Assembly: GCF_020687505.1 (NCBI RefSeq)
Contig: NZ_JAJEQT010000002.1
DNA: 64,000 nt
Strand: one strand, 5' to 3'
From: Coprococcus_C hominis
Lineage (GTDB): Bacteria; Bacillota; Clostridia; Lachnospirales; Lachnospiraceae
Below are positions 33,754 to 43,249 of the stretch, in pieces. The number at the start of each line of letters is the position of its first letter. The first letter of the stretch is position 1. The notes beneath the pieces were generated by a model. It worked only from the letters and a program-made list of their open reading frames with translations. It did no database searches and was not told where the DNA came from. The translations under genes and the position numbers were made by a program.

Positions 33754-33790
33754 TGGAAACGTTACCAAAAACGATACAACAAACGTTTCC
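33754..33790. promoter_or_regulatory. Pair of LacI/cre-type operators before malE
   Basis: TGGAAACGTTACCA (33754-33767) and AAACGTTTCC (33781-33790) lie just downstream of a TTGACT -35-like element at 33700. The first fits the catabolite-response consensus at 12 of 14 positions. Binding by the LacI-type protein at 36986 and/or CcpA is expected. Confidence 0.65.
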
Positions 33791-33848
33791 AAGGAACGTA
33801 TACGTAACTATAAACAAAGCAAATGAAAAGATTAGAGGAGGAAAAAGC

Positions 33849-35180
33849 ATGAAGAAGAAATTAGCAGTTTTAGGATTAGCTGCAACAATGATGATGTCAC
33901 TGTTTGCAGGTTGTGGAGGAAAGGGAACTTCAGGAGGGAAGGATGCATCGGCTGATAAGGGTTCGGTATATTACTTGAATTTTAAGCCGGAAGCAGATGC
34001 CCAGTGGCAGGAGCTTGCCAAGATCTACGAAGAGGAGACAGGCGTAAAGGTAACCGTTGTTACAGCCGCATCCGGTCAGTATGAGACAACTCTTAAGAGT
34101 GAGATGGGTAAATCAGAATGCCCTACATTGTTCCAGGTAAATGGTCCGGTCGGTCTGGCATCATGGAAGGATTATTGTGCAGATTTGTCTGACACAGAAG
34201 TTTACAAGCAGCTTACTTCAGAGGATTTCGCTTTGAAGGATGGCGATAAGGTAGCAGGTATCGGATATGTTATTGAGTCCTATGGTATCATCTGCAATAA
34301 GAAGCTTCTTGCGGAGGCAGGTTACTCCATGGATGACATCAAGAACTTTGCAGACCTGAAGAAGGTAGCAGAAGATATTACAGCAAGACGTGATGAGCTT
34401 GGATTTGATGCATTTACATCCGCAGGTATGGATGGTTCTTCAGACTGGAGATTTAAGACTCACCTTGCAAACCTTCCTGTATACTATGAGTATCAGGCAG
34501 ACGGAATCAACAACACAAAGGCAATCAAGGGCACATACCTGGATAACTACCGTCAGATCTGGGATCTGTACATTAATAACTCAACAACAGATCCTAAGCA
34601 GCTCAGTGTTAAGACCGGTGATGATGCAGTCGCTGAGTTCGTAGCAGAAAAAGCAGTATTTTACCAGAATGGTACATGGGCATACTCAGATATAAGCTCA
34701 GTCGGTGATGAGAATCTCGGAATGCTTCCGATTTATATCGGTGTAGACGGAGAAGAGAATCAGGGACTTTGTACAGGTACAGAGAACTACTGGTGTGTAA
34801 ATGCTAAGGCTTCCGAAGCAGACATCAAGGCAACAGAAGATTTCATGGCATGGCTTTCTACAGACGATACAGCACTTAAGGCAATCTGCGGTTCACAGGG
34901 TGCAATGCCATCCGGAGCAGACGGAATGGGATTTGTTACTCCATTCAAGAAGAACCTTGAGTCAGATAACCTTCTTGTGAATATCGCAAGCCAGTATGTG
35001 GCAGATGGCAAGACACCTGTAAGCTGGAACTTCACAACAATGCCTTCTGAGACATGGAAGAACGAAGTAGGATCAGCTCTTACTGTATATGCTTCCGATC
35101 AGACAGATGCGAATTGGGATCTTGTAAAGAAAGCATTCGTTGAAGGCTGGGCTACAGAGAGTCAGGCAGCAGGAAACTAG
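33849..35180 (+). CDS. malE: Maltodextrin-binding lipoprotein (MalE/MdxE-like)
   Basis: 443 residues. The signal peptide ends in a lipobox (SLFAGCGG); the mature protein is a family 1 extracellular solute-binding protein (YEEETGVKVTVVTAASGQYE, LFQVNGPVGLASWKD). The frame reaches 33741, but the ATG at 33849 after AGAGGAGGAAAAAGC is the start. It captures maltodextrins at the cell surface for the two permeases downstream. The ATPase (MsmK/MsiK type) is not in the window, as usual for such loci. Confidence 0.9.
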   Translation: MKKKLAVLGLAATMMMSLFAGCGGKGTSGGKDASADKGSVYYLNFKPEADAQWQELAKIYEEETGVKVTVVTAASGQYETTLKSEMGKSECPTLFQVNGPVGLASWKDYCADLSDTEVYKQLTSEDFALKDGDKVAGIGYVIESYGIICNKKLLAEAGYSMDDIKNFADLKKVAEDITARRDELGFDAFTSAGMDGSSDWRFKTHLANLPVYYEYQADGINNTKAIKGTYLDNYRQIWDLYINNSTTDPKQLSVKTGDDAVAEFVAEKAVFYQNGTWAYSDISSVGDENLGMLPIYIGVDGEENQGLCTGTENYWCVNAKASEADIKATEDFMAWLSTDDTALKAICGSQGAMPSGADGMGFVTPFKKNLESDNLLVNIASQYVADGKTPVSWNFTTMPSETWKNEVGSALTVYASDQTDANWDLVKKAFVEGWATESQAAGN

Positions 35181-35213
35181 GATCAGGAAGCCTGATAAAA
35201 CAACCTGTAATTA

Positions 35214-35243
35214 AAAAGGGAGGAGACAGTTCCTCCCTTTTTT
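35214..35243 (+). terminator. Partial terminator between malE and malF
   Basis: AAAAGGGAGGA, loop GACAGT, TCCTCCCTTTT and further T. Placed between the binding protein and its permeases, it should let malE be expressed above malFG. Confidence 0.85.
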
Positions 35244-35278
35244 AGAAGGTAATTGTTCAAGGGCGTAGGAGGTATAAG

Positions 35279-36121
35279 ATGGAAAAGGCGGTAAAAAAAT
35301 ATTGGCCAATATTTTTGTTACCGACTATGGCTGCATTTTTGATAGGATTTATTATTCCTTTTATTGAAGGTATTTACTTGTCTTTCTGTAACTTTACAAC
35401 AATCAAGGATGCAAAATTTGTCGGAATACAAAACTATATAGAAGCATTTAAAGATTCAAATTTCCTTGGATCATTTAAATTCACTACGTTATTTGCAATC
35501 GTTTCACTTGTGTTGATCAATGTACTTGCATTTTTAGTCGCACTGGCGTTGACACAGAATATCAAAGGAAAGAATATTTTCCGTACAGTGTTTTTTATGC
35601 CAAACCTGATCGGAGGTATTGTATTAGGTTATGTATGGCAGCTGATTTTTGATGGTATTTTCGTGAAGTTTGATACAGCCCTGAAGTTGAATGAAACATT
35701 AGGTTTCTGGGGACTGGTTATTCTTGTAGGATGGCAGCAGATTGGTTACATGATGATCGTATACATCGCGGGACTTCAGGCGATCCCCGGAGATATTCAG
35801 GAAGCGGCTATGATCGACGGAGCTACCAGAATGCAGAGATTGTTTAAAATTACAATTCCGAACATGATGCCATCGATTACAATTTGTACATTCCTGACGA
35901 TTACGAATTCGTTCAAGTTATTCGATCAGAACCTTGCTCTTACAGGTGGTGAGCCACTTCATAAGACAGAAATGCTTGCCCTGAATATTTATAGCACATT
36001 CTATGGCAGAGTAGGAGCTGAAGGGGTTGGACAGGCGAAGGCAGTTGTGTTCTTCATAATTGTAGTAGCGATTGGATTGTTACAGTTAAAGTTGACAAGG
36101 GATAAGGAGGTGCAGCAGTAA
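35279..36121 (+). CDS. malF: Maltodextrin ABC permease, MalF type
   Basis: 280 residues with six membrane segments and the EAA loop EAAMIDGATRMQRLFKITIP, which docks the ATPase. Starts MEKAVKKYWPIFLLPTMAAF after GTAGGAGGTATAAG. Its stop overlaps the malG start by one base (TAATG). It forms the heterodimeric channel with MalG. Confidence 0.92.
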   Translation: MEKAVKKYWPIFLLPTMAAFLIGFIIPFIEGIYLSFCNFTTIKDAKFVGIQNYIEAFKDSNFLGSFKFTTLFAIVSLVLINVLAFLVALALTQNIKGKNIFRTVFFMPNLIGGIVLGYVWQLIFDGIFVKFDTALKLNETLGFWGLVILVGWQQIGYMMIVYIAGLQAIPGDIQEAAMIDGATRMQRLFKITIPNMMPSITICTFLTITNSFKLFDQNLALTGGEPLHKTEMLALNIYSTFYGRVGAEGVGQAKAVVFFIIVVAIGLLQLKLTRDKEVQQ

Positions 36122-36954
36122 TGAAAAAGAAAGTGATGGGAATACTTGCAACATTATTTTTTACACTCGTTTCAATTGTATTTGTTGCTCCAATCTTTAT
36201 CGTATTGATTAACTCGATGAAGTCGAAGACGTTCATCAACCTTGAGACATTTAAGCTGCCTACAGAGGAAAGCTATGTTGGACTTGAAAACTATAAGACA
36301 GCAATTACGCAATATGATTTCCTGAAAGCTGTAGGCTGGACATTATTTATTACAGTATTTTCAGTTGCGGTTATTCTGATTTGCTGTTCCATGACAGCCT
36401 GGTTTATAACCCGGGTTAAGAATGTTTTTACAAAAATGATTTACCTCTTATGTGTGTTTTCTATGGTTATACCATTCCAGATGGTCATGTTTACACTTTC
36501 CGGAACGGCAGACTCCCTCCATCTGAATACACCTTGGGGAATCGTGATTGTATATCTCGGTTTTGGTGCCGGACTTGCGGTATTCATGTTCACCGGATTT
36601 GTAAAATCAATTCCGGTAGAAGTGGAAGAAGCTGCAATGATTGATGGCTGCTCACCACTCCGGACATTCTTCTGTGTAGTAGTTCCTATGATGAAGCCTA
36701 CATTCATTTCTGTAGGTATTCTTGAAGCAATGTGGATCTGGAATGACTTCCTTCTTCCATACCTTGTACTTGATATTAAGGAATTCAAGACAATTTCCAT
36801 TGTCATCCAGTACATGAAGGGAAGCTACGGCCGTGTTGATATGGGCGCGATTATGGCATGCCTGATCATGGCAATCATTCCGGTTGTTGTATTCTACTTA
36901 TGCGCTCAGAAATATATTGTCAAAGGGGTTGCGGCTGGCGCTGTTAAGGGTTAA
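36121..36954 (+). CDS. malG: Maltodextrin ABC permease, MalG type
   Basis: 277 residues, six membrane segments, EAA loop EEAAMIDGCSPLRTFFCVVV and C-terminus YIVKGVAAGAVKG, which is typical of MalG-like CUT1 permeases. Translationally coupled to malF; ribosome site AAGGAGGTGCAGCA. Confidence 0.92.
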   Translation: MKKKVMGILATLFFTLVSIVFVAPIFIVLINSMKSKTFINLETFKLPTEESYVGLENYKTAITQYDFLKAVGWTLFITVFSVAVILICCSMTAWFITRVKNVFTKMIYLLCVFSMVIPFQMVMFTLSGTADSLHLNTPWGIVIVYLGFGAGLAVFMFTGFVKSIPVEVEEAAMIDGCSPLRTFFCVVVPMMKPTFISVGILEAMWIWNDFLLPYLVLDIKEFKTISIVIQYMKGSYGRVDMGAIMACLIMAIIPVVVFYLCAQKYIVKGVAAGAVKG

Positions 36955-36985
36955 TATATAATCACATTTTTACAGGAGCGATTAT

Positions 36986-37990
36986 ATGACAATCAAAGAT
37001 ATAGCAAAATTATCTGGATACGGTATTGGTACCGTATCCAGAGTAATAAACAAACAACCGGGTGTAAGTGAGAAAGCGCGCGAAAAGATATTGAAAATTA
37101 TCGAAGAGAGCAATTTTGAACCAAACGGAAATGCCAGAAAGCTGAAACGATGTGGCGGAAATACAGTTACAATTATCATGAAAGGCCGACACAATAGTTT
37201 CTTCATGGAGATTCTTGACCGGATTACACTTCTGCTGTCAGAACTGGAAGAGGTTGTATCCTGTCAGATTATCGATGAAGATGGGGACGAGGTTGCAGAG
37301 GCATTAAAATTCGTTCGTGACAAAACCTCGAAAGCGATTATTTTTCTCGGCGCGAATTTAGCTCTTTTTGATGAACGTATGAATGAACTTGACATACCCT
37401 GTGTTGTTGCAACTACGAGTGCAAAGGAGTTAGCGTTTGACAATGTATCTTCTGTATGTGTCGATGATGAGACTGCAACCATGGAGCTCGTGCAGTATTT
37501 AACAGGCTACGGACACAAAGATATTGTCGTAATGGGTGGCGAGATTTCAGATAAACAGATCAGTTTCTCGCGTTATCTTGGGTGTAAAAAAGGCTTTGAA
37601 AAAAGTGGTCTGGAATTTGATCCGGATAAGAATTATATGGCTTGCCGGTATTCGTATGAGGCAGGTTATGAAACAACAAAAAGACTACTTGAAAAAAACA
37701 TACATGTGACAGCGATTGTCGGGCTGTCAGATACGATTGCGGTTGGCGCAATTCGTGCAATAGAAGATGCCGGGAAAAAAGTACCGGATGATATATCGGT
37801 GGTAGGCTTCGATGGTACAGTCATATCGAGATTTTACACACCGAGAATTACATCAATGGGTCAGGACATAAACAGTATTGCGAAGCGGAGTGTGGAGCTT
37901 TTGATGAAGCACATACATTATACACTGGGGTGTGAACATGATTATGCCCCACACAATCTGATCGAGGGCGAAAGCGTACGCAGAGTATAA
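36986..37990 (+). CDS. malR: LacI-family regulator of the maltodextrin genes
   Basis: 334 residues: an N-terminal LacI HTH (MTIKDIAKLSGYGIGTVSRV) with hinge helix (NARKLKRC region), followed by a periplasmic-binding-protein-like effector domain (IVVMGGEISDKQISFSRYLG; VVGFDGTVISRFYTPRITSM). It lies inside the cluster it should control; candidate operators are at 31272 and 33754-33790. Maltose or a maltodextrin is the likely inducer. Ribosome site ACAGGAGCGATTAT. Confidence 0.85.
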   Translation: MTIKDIAKLSGYGIGTVSRVINKQPGVSEKAREKILKIIEESNFEPNGNARKLKRCGGNTVTIIMKGRHNSFFMEILDRITLLLSELEEVVSCQIIDEDGDEVAEALKFVRDKTSKAIIFLGANLALFDERMNELDIPCVVATTSAKELAFDNVSSVCVDDETATMELVQYLTGYGHKDIVVMGGEISDKQISFSRYLGCKKGFEKSGLEFDPDKNYMACRYSYEAGYETTKRLLEKNIHVTAIVGLSDTIAVGAIRAIEDAGKKVPDDISVVGFDGTVISRFYTPRITSMGQDINSIAKRSVELLMKHIHYTLGCEHDYAPHNLIEGESVRRV

Positions 37991-38022
37991 TTGTTTTGCC
38001 TTGACGTATATGGAGGACATAT

Positions 38023-39519
38023 ATGGATAAAACAGCAGGAATATTGTTCGCGATTTCCAGTCTGCCATCAAAGTATGGAATTGGCTGCTTTTCCAAAGAA
38101 GCATATAAATTTGTGGATTGGTTAGTGGAAGCTGGTCAGACGTTCTGGCAGATTTTACCTTTGGGACCTACCGGATATGGAGATTCTCCATACCAGTCGT
38201 TTTCCACATTTGCCGGGAATCCGTACTTCATAGATCTGGAAACTCTAATTAGCGAAGGTTTATTGACAAGAGAAGAATGTGATAGTGTTGACTTTGGAAC
38301 AGACGAACAGTCTGTTGATTATGAAAAACAATATAATGGACGGTATGTATTGCTCCGCAAGGCTTGTGAGAGAAGCGGGCATAAGAACAGTACAGAGTAT
38401 AAGGCGTTCTTAGATAAGAATGAAGCGTGGGTGTATGACTATTGCTTATATATGGCAGTGAAAAATCATTTTGGTGGAATGAACTGGACTGAGTGGCCGG
38501 AGGCAATTCATAGTCGTACAGAAGAAGGTTTACGTGAATATAAAGAGAAGCTGGCAGATGAAATTGATTTTCAGTTATTTATGCAGTTCCAGTTTTTCAA
38601 CCAGTGGTATAAGCTCAGAGCTTACGCCAACAAAAAAGGAATTAAAATTATCGGAGATATTCCGATTTATGTATCATTAGATAGTGCAGATGCATGGTCG
38701 CATCCGGAATTGTTCCAGTTAGATGAACAATGCACACCGAAGGCTGTTGCGGGATGTCCGCCGGACGGATTTTCGGCGGATGGGCAGATGTGGGGAAATC
38801 CTCTTTATGATTGGGATTACCACAAAAAGACAGCGTATGCATGGTGGATCGAACGGCTTTCATTCTGCTTCGAGTTATATGATGTTGTACGTATTGATCA
38901 TTTCCGTGGCTTCGATGAATATTATTCCATCCCATATGGAGATAAGACCGCGGTAAATGGCAGTTGGAAGAAAGGTCCGGGCATGGATTTGTTCCGTACA
39001 ATCGAAAAGAAGATTGGCAGGAAATCCGTGATTGCGGAGGACCTTGGTTATATAACGGATACCGTTCGTAAGCTTGTTGCAGATAGCGGGTTCATGGGGA
39101 CGAAAGTGTTGGAATTCGCATTTGACACAAGAGATACGGGTTCGGCGAGGGAGTATTTACCTCATAATTATATTGAGAATTGTGTAGCTTATACAGGCAC
39201 GCATGACAATGAGACACTGGTCGGCTGGTGGCAGGAGGTCGATGACGAAGGCAGGAAAAAAGCAAGAGATTATCTGTGTGATTACTATACACCGGCAGAT
39301 AAAATGTATATTCCGCTCATTGGCGTAATCATGCGAAGCAATGCGAAAATCTGTATTGTTCCGATTCAGGATTACCTTGGCTTAGACAACAGGTCGAGAA
39401 TGAATACGCCTTCTTCGGTTGGCAGCAATTGGAGATGGCGGGTAGACAGCAAAGAGTTAAATAAGACTTTAGCCAAGGAGATAAAAGCGATTGCGGTTCG
39501 TTATGAACGCTGTAACTAA
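38023..39519 (+). CDS. malQ: 4-alpha-glucanotransferase (amylomaltase)
   Basis: 498 residues, family GH77, moving glucan segments between maltodextrins in the cytoplasm. Motifs: LPLGPTGYGDSPYQSFS near the N-terminus, nucleophile Asp in VVRIDHFRGF, acid/base Glu in VIAEDLGYIT and the third Asp in GTHDNETLVGWW. Works with the phosphorylase at 31350. Ribosome site TATGGAGGACATAT, 32 bp after the regulator gene. Confidence 0.95.
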   Translation: MDKTAGILFAISSLPSKYGIGCFSKEAYKFVDWLVEAGQTFWQILPLGPTGYGDSPYQSFSTFAGNPYFIDLETLISEGLLTREECDSVDFGTDEQSVDYEKQYNGRYVLLRKACERSGHKNSTEYKAFLDKNEAWVYDYCLYMAVKNHFGGMNWTEWPEAIHSRTEEGLREYKEKLADEIDFQLFMQFQFFNQWYKLRAYANKKGIKIIGDIPIYVSLDSADAWSHPELFQLDEQCTPKAVAGCPPDGFSADGQMWGNPLYDWDYHKKTAYAWWIERLSFCFELYDVVRIDHFRGFDEYYSIPYGDKTAVNGSWKKGPGMDLFRTIEKKIGRKSVIAEDLGYITDTVRKLVADSGFMGTKVLEFAFDTRDTGSAREYLPHNYIENCVAYTGTHDNETLVGWWQEVDDEGRKKARDYLCDYYTPADKMYIPLIGVIMRSNAKICIVPIQDYLGLDNRSRMNTPSSVGSNWRWRVDSKELNKTLAKEIKAIAVRYERCN

Positions 39520-39542
39520 TTTATAACTGACGATTTTATGAA

Positions 39543-39579
39543 GGCGCCCCGGGTTTTTATGTTACCAGGGGCGTTTTTC
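39543..39579 (+). terminator. Terminator of the maltodextrin cluster
   Basis: CGCCCC and GGGGCG pair around a GGG...ACC inner part, followed by TTTTTC. Confidence 0.8.
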
Positions 39580-39675
39580 ATAGATACGCCGGATAAGCAG
39601 AAAAGCCTGCAGGATTATCTTAATATGGCGGATCAGTCTATGTATGAGAATAAGAGAAAAAAGAGGACAACATAA
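39577..39675 (+). pseudogene. C-terminal scrap of a GGDEF protein
   Basis: A frame without start reads FIDTPDKQKSLQDYLNMADQ then SMYENKRKKRTT and a stop. The pattern L-D-L--AD--MYE-KR is the last helix of diguanylate cyclase (GGDEF) domains. Only about 32 residues remain, directly after the malQ terminator, so a cyclic-di-GMP gene was deleted here. Confidence 0.6.
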
Positions 39676-39708
39676 GACAGAGGGACGATTATGAGGAGGA
39701 GATCGGTT

Positions 39709-40749
39709 ATGATAAATGTTACAGAGATTATGAAGCGTGGAGCGGAGAACAGAAAACTTCCGCCATGGGTGAATATGCGCCATGCGTGGATGGCGAATGA
39801 CGGATTGCGCGACAAAGATCTGGAATATCCGGAAAATGTTGTACAGATCAAAAATTTAGATTATAAGAAGAAATTGGATGCAGAGCGGTTTGCTGCGATT
39901 TTGGATAGCTGGAAGATGGATAAGCAAAGGGAGCTGTTGTATGCATCATCCGGGGATGCATCGGACATTGATTCAGACAGCTATGTATCGAACAGTCTGT
40001 TTGATCTTTGTGTGCCGGCATCCTATATGGGAGACTCGGATAAAGCATATCCGGTGATCGTCAGTGTGCATGGTGGTGGCTGGTTTTATGGAGATAAAGA
40101 ACTGTATAGCCATTATTGCTGTCATCTGGCACAGAGCGGATTTGTAGTTGTGAATTTTAATTATCGTTTGTCACCGCAGAATAAATATCCGTCTGCTATA
40201 GAGGATGTGGCATATCTCGTAAAATATATTGATGATCATGCGCGGGTGTTTGGCCTGGATATGAATCGGTTTTTCATGTTGGGAGATTCGGCGGGAGCAC
40301 AGCTTACTGCGCAGTATTGTATTGCTGCGTCAAATCAGGAATATCGGAAGAAACTGGATTATTTTACCTATGATAAACGACCAGCCAGAATCTGCTTGAA
40401 TTGTGGTGCATACGATATGGGAAAGCGGGATGACACGATTTTAGGCTGGTATCTTAGAAAAGAAAATTCACTTGTTGTGTCCAAAGAACAGTACCAGTTG
40501 TTTATGGAGCAGTTAACTTATATGAATGTAGATTTCCCGGAAACATATCTGATGTACAGTGAGAATGATGATCTGCGGTTTCACACGATAGAACTGGATA
40601 AGAAGATGAATGATATAGGCGTGGCGCATGTAACGCGGGCATTTGGTGCGGGGCATCCGGAAAGTGGTCATGTATTTCATCTGAATCTTCGAAATTCAGA
40701 TGGTGTACAGTGCAATGAGGAAGAGTGTTCTTTTTTCAAAAACAAATAA
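39709..40749 (+). CDS. Alpha/beta-hydrolase, acetyl-esterase-like
   Basis: 346 residues, hormone-sensitive-lipase branch. Oxyanion motif HGGGW (in VSVHGGGWFYGDKE), nucleophile Ser in LGDSAGAQLTAQ, catalytic Asp probably in MYSENDDLRFH and His in AGHPESGHVFH. Predicted cytoplasmic esterase acting on short acyl esters such as acetylated oligosaccharides. Start: ATG 39709, after GAGGAGGAGATCGGTT, rather than the in-frame ATG at 39691 inside the ribosome site. Confidence 0.85.
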   Translation: MINVTEIMKRGAENRKLPPWVNMRHAWMANDGLRDKDLEYPENVVQIKNLDYKKKLDAERFAAILDSWKMDKQRELLYASSGDASDIDSDSYVSNSLFDLCVPASYMGDSDKAYPVIVSVHGGGWFYGDKELYSHYCCHLAQSGFVVVNFNYRLSPQNKYPSAIEDVAYLVKYIDDHARVFGLDMNRFFMLGDSAGAQLTAQYCIAASNQEYRKKLDYFTYDKRPARICLNCGAYDMGKRDDTILGWYLRKENSLVVSKEQYQLFMEQLTYMNVDFPETYLMYSENDDLRFHTIELDKKMNDIGVAHVTRAFGAGHPESGHVFHLNLRNSDGVQCNEEECSFFKNK

Positions 40750-40779
40750 AACTACAAGTTAAATGATTAGTAGAAAAAT

Positions 40780-40810
40780 ACGCAGGTACAAAGTGCTTGC
40801 GTGTTTTTTT
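40780..40810 (+). terminator. Terminator after the esterase gene
   Basis: ACGCAGGTAC and GTGCTTGCGT (two wobbles) around AAA, followed by GTTTTTTT. Confidence 0.82.
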
Positions 40811-40821
40811 ATAAATACAAA

Positions 40822-40871
40822 TTGACAAATTATAGAATTATTATTATACTAAAATAGTAATAATTACTATT
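40822..40871 (+). promoter_or_regulatory. Lactate dehydrogenase promoter with overlapping palindrome
   Basis: Consensus TTGACA (40822-40827), 17-bp spacer, TATACT (40845-40850). Two bases later a 19-bp palindrome (AATAGTAAT, A, ATTACTATT; 40853-40871) covers the transcription start, the place for a repressor. It does not match the Rex consensus. Confidence 0.8.
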
Positions 40872-40902
40872 ATTCGAAAATTAAACCAAGGGGGAACCAA
40901 TT

Positions 40903-41859
40903 ATGGAAAATAATAAAGTAAATGCAAAAAAAGCGGTTATGATCGGCTGTGGATTTGTGGGATCGGCATCCGTCTTTGCTTTGATGCAGAGTGGATTATT
41001 CACAGAGATTGCATTGATTGATGCGGACAGGAACAAAGCGGAGGGAGAGGCAATGGATATCAGCCATGGAATCCCATTTGCTTCACCGATGCGGATTTAT
41101 GCAGGAGATTATGACGATGTAGCGGATGCGGGAATCGTGATTATCTCCGCGGGGGCCGGACAGAAACCGGGGGAGACAAGACTGGATCTGGTGAACAAGA
41201 ATGTGGCAATTTTTAAGTCTATTATCCCGGAGATTGCAAAGCGGAAGTTCGATGGAATCCTGCTTGTGGTAGCGAATCCGGTCGATATTCTGACACAGGT
41301 GGCAATCAAATTGTCCGGACTTCCGGAACAGCGGGTGATTGGTTCCGGTACAGTGTTAGACAGTGCCAGACTGAAATACAAGCTGGGTGAACATCTGTCT
41401 GTGGATAGCCGGAGCGTGCATGCGTTTATCGTGGGCGAACATGGCGACAGCGAAGTCGTTGCATGGTCATCTGCAAATGTTTCCGGTGTGGAATTAAGTG
41501 AGATGTGCGAGATGCGTGGACATTACCAGCATAAGGAAAATACGCGGGAGATTGCAGATGCAGTCAAGAACAGTGCATATGAGATTATTAATCGGAAGCA
41601 TGCGACGTATTATGGAATCGCGATGTCTGTAAGGAGAATCTGTGAGGTGATCATGCGGGATGAGAAATCGATCCTGCCGGTTTCACACATGATACATGGT
41701 GCGTATGGCATCGAGGATGTGGTTCTGAGTATGCCGGCGATTGTCGGTGCAGATGGTGTGGAGACAGATATTCCGATCAAGTTAAGCGGCGAAGAGGCTC
41801 TGAAATTAAAGGAATCGGCAGATGCATTGAAAGAGATTCTTGCATCGCTGGAGTTATAG
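40903..41859 (+). CDS. ldh: L-lactate dehydrogenase
   Basis: 318 residues. NAD-binding GCGFVGSASVFALMQSG, substrate Arg in the AGAGQKPGETRLDLV loop, VANPVDILTQ and the active-site His in GEHGDSEVV. Reduces pyruvate to L-lactate while regenerating NAD in the cytoplasm, a fermentative step. Gln at the specificity loop (GQKPGETR) favours lactate over malate. Ribosome site CCAAGGGGGAACCAATT. A membrane protein gene follows after 14 bp. Confidence 0.93.
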   Translation: MENNKVNAKKAVMIGCGFVGSASVFALMQSGLFTEIALIDADRNKAEGEAMDISHGIPFASPMRIYAGDYDDVADAGIVIISAGAGQKPGETRLDLVNKNVAIFKSIIPEIAKRKFDGILLVVANPVDILTQVAIKLSGLPEQRVIGSGTVLDSARLKYKLGEHLSVDSRSVHAFIVGEHGDSEVVAWSSANVSGVELSEMCEMRGHYQHKENTREIADAVKNSAYEIINRKHATYYGIAMSVRRICEVIMRDEKSILPVSHMIHGAYGIEDVVLSMPAIVGADGVETDIPIKLSGEEALKLKESADALKEILASLEL

Positions 41860-41873
41860 AAGGAGGAATCGTC

Positions 41874-42641
41874 ATGGATTTACGGGTTGGAGTGTCCGCG
41901 GTTGTTATGAACTGGCTGATTATGTTATATTTCATTATTTTATTTGCGGAACGTGTACAGAGCATCGTGCGTTCCATAAGGGATAAAGATGTGAAACTGT
42001 TCGGAAGCGGCTTCAATAGTTATGTGTATCTGGCTGTGTTCTTATCGCTCGCTGCATTTCTTGTTTTATTGGCAGTGGGGAATGCAGCGTTCCTGCAATC
42101 ATTATTTACGATGGATATGAACGTGTATCGTTCCATTGATTACCGGATGCTTTCCATAACCGCAGGAGTCATTCTTGTGTCTGGCATGGTACATACGGAA
42201 TATACGATTCCGGGAATCCAGTTTGCATCTTACGGAATGCTGATTGCGGCTTTGATTATCAAGACGGCATGCGTAAACGCACAGGCGAAAGACAGTGTAT
42301 TGTTATGGATGTCACTGATCTATCTGATATTATTCTCCATGGCAATTCCGGTCATGTATCATTCGGAAATTGAGAAAGCCACACTCTTTCATGTGATAGA
42401 AGCGGTTGTTTCACTTGCGCTTGTTGCAGCGTTCGCAGTCTTGATGTACAAAGTGCTGATAGGAAATGCAGTCGATCTGTTCTATGTAATTCCGGTTGCC
42501 ATCGCTGTAATCGGAGATACAATCATCGTAGCGATGCGTTGGAAAGAAAAGGTGAATGGCTTTGTTCTGATATTCCTGATCGCAGCGTCGGTCATGTGGA
42601 TTGCCGGAAGGATTGCGGCCGCGGTGCGCCTGCATGGATAG
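41874..42641 (+). CDS. Multi-pass membrane protein of unknown function
   Basis: 255 residues with about seven hydrophobic segments (e.g. AVVMNWLIMLYFIILFAERV, VAFAVLMYKVLIGNAV region) and charged short loops; no domain recognised. It lies 14 bp after ldh with its own ribosome site (GAAGGAGGAATCGTC), so it is probably co-transcribed. A role connected with lactate or fermentation is possible, but nothing in the sequence shows it. Confidence 0.75.
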   Translation: MDLRVGVSAVVMNWLIMLYFIILFAERVQSIVRSIRDKDVKLFGSGFNSYVYLAVFLSLAAFLVLLAVGNAAFLQSLFTMDMNVYRSIDYRMLSITAGVILVSGMVHTEYTIPGIQFASYGMLIAALIIKTACVNAQAKDSVLLWMSLIYLILFSMAIPVMYHSEIEKATLFHVIEAVVSLALVAAFAVLMYKVLIGNAVDLFYVIPVAIAVIGDTIIVAMRWKEKVNGFVLIFLIAASVMWIAGRIAAAVRLHG

Positions 42642-42798
42642 GATATAAAAGTTGTTGATAAAGATAGAATGAAACTGTTGTCAATGTTAAGTTATGCAAG
42701 CATTGGCAGCAGTTTTTTGTGTGTACAGCTTTGTCGAAGTATGATAGAATCAAACATAAGTATGTAATCATTTTCTAAGAGAAAACAGGGAGGAACGA

Positions 42799-43182
42799 AT
42801 GAAAGAATTATTACAGTTTTTATTGGGAATCGCACTTACAATTATCGGAGTGATTATCTTCTTGCAGAACGTCGTTGTGAGCAGCTTCACGCTATTTTTC
42901 CGGATGGGACGCGTGAATGTCGGAGGTATTCTGATTGTGCTCATCGTTGTGGCATTTATCGCATTTATTGTGAAGCCGAACATGCTGACCGGACTTTCAC
43001 TGATCGGATTGTGCATTGCATTTTTCGTATGTCTTGTTATTTCACTGAACGTATCGATGCGGTATATGACCGGTCTGGAGCTGGCACTGATCCTCGGCAC
43101 AATCGGCGTCGGTGTCGGATTCATCATCAAGGGCTTGCTTGGCGTAAACAAGGCAGACAAGCAAAACAAGAAAAATAAATAA
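42799..43182 (+). CDS. Small four-TM membrane protein
   Basis: 127 residues with four membrane segments (FLLGIALTIIGVIIFLQNVV, ILIVLIVVAFIAFIV, LIGLCIAFFVCLVISL, LALILGTIGVGVGFIIKGLL) and a basic C-terminal tail (NKADKQNKKNK). No family recognised. Ribosome site AACAGGGAGGAACGA. Alone between the membrane protein gene and the giant hairpin at 43250. Confidence 0.75.
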   Translation: MKELLQFLLGIALTIIGVIIFLQNVVVSSFTLFFRMGRVNVGGILIVLIVVAFIAFIVKPNMLTGLSLIGLCIAFFVCLVISLNVSMRYMTGLELALILGTIGVGVGFIIKGLLGVNKADKQNKKNK

Positions 43183-43249
43183 TTTGGCTGGACTTTTACA
43201 TCTGGCAACAAGGTAAAAAGAATGGTTCAATAAAAAAATAGAGGAGAAA

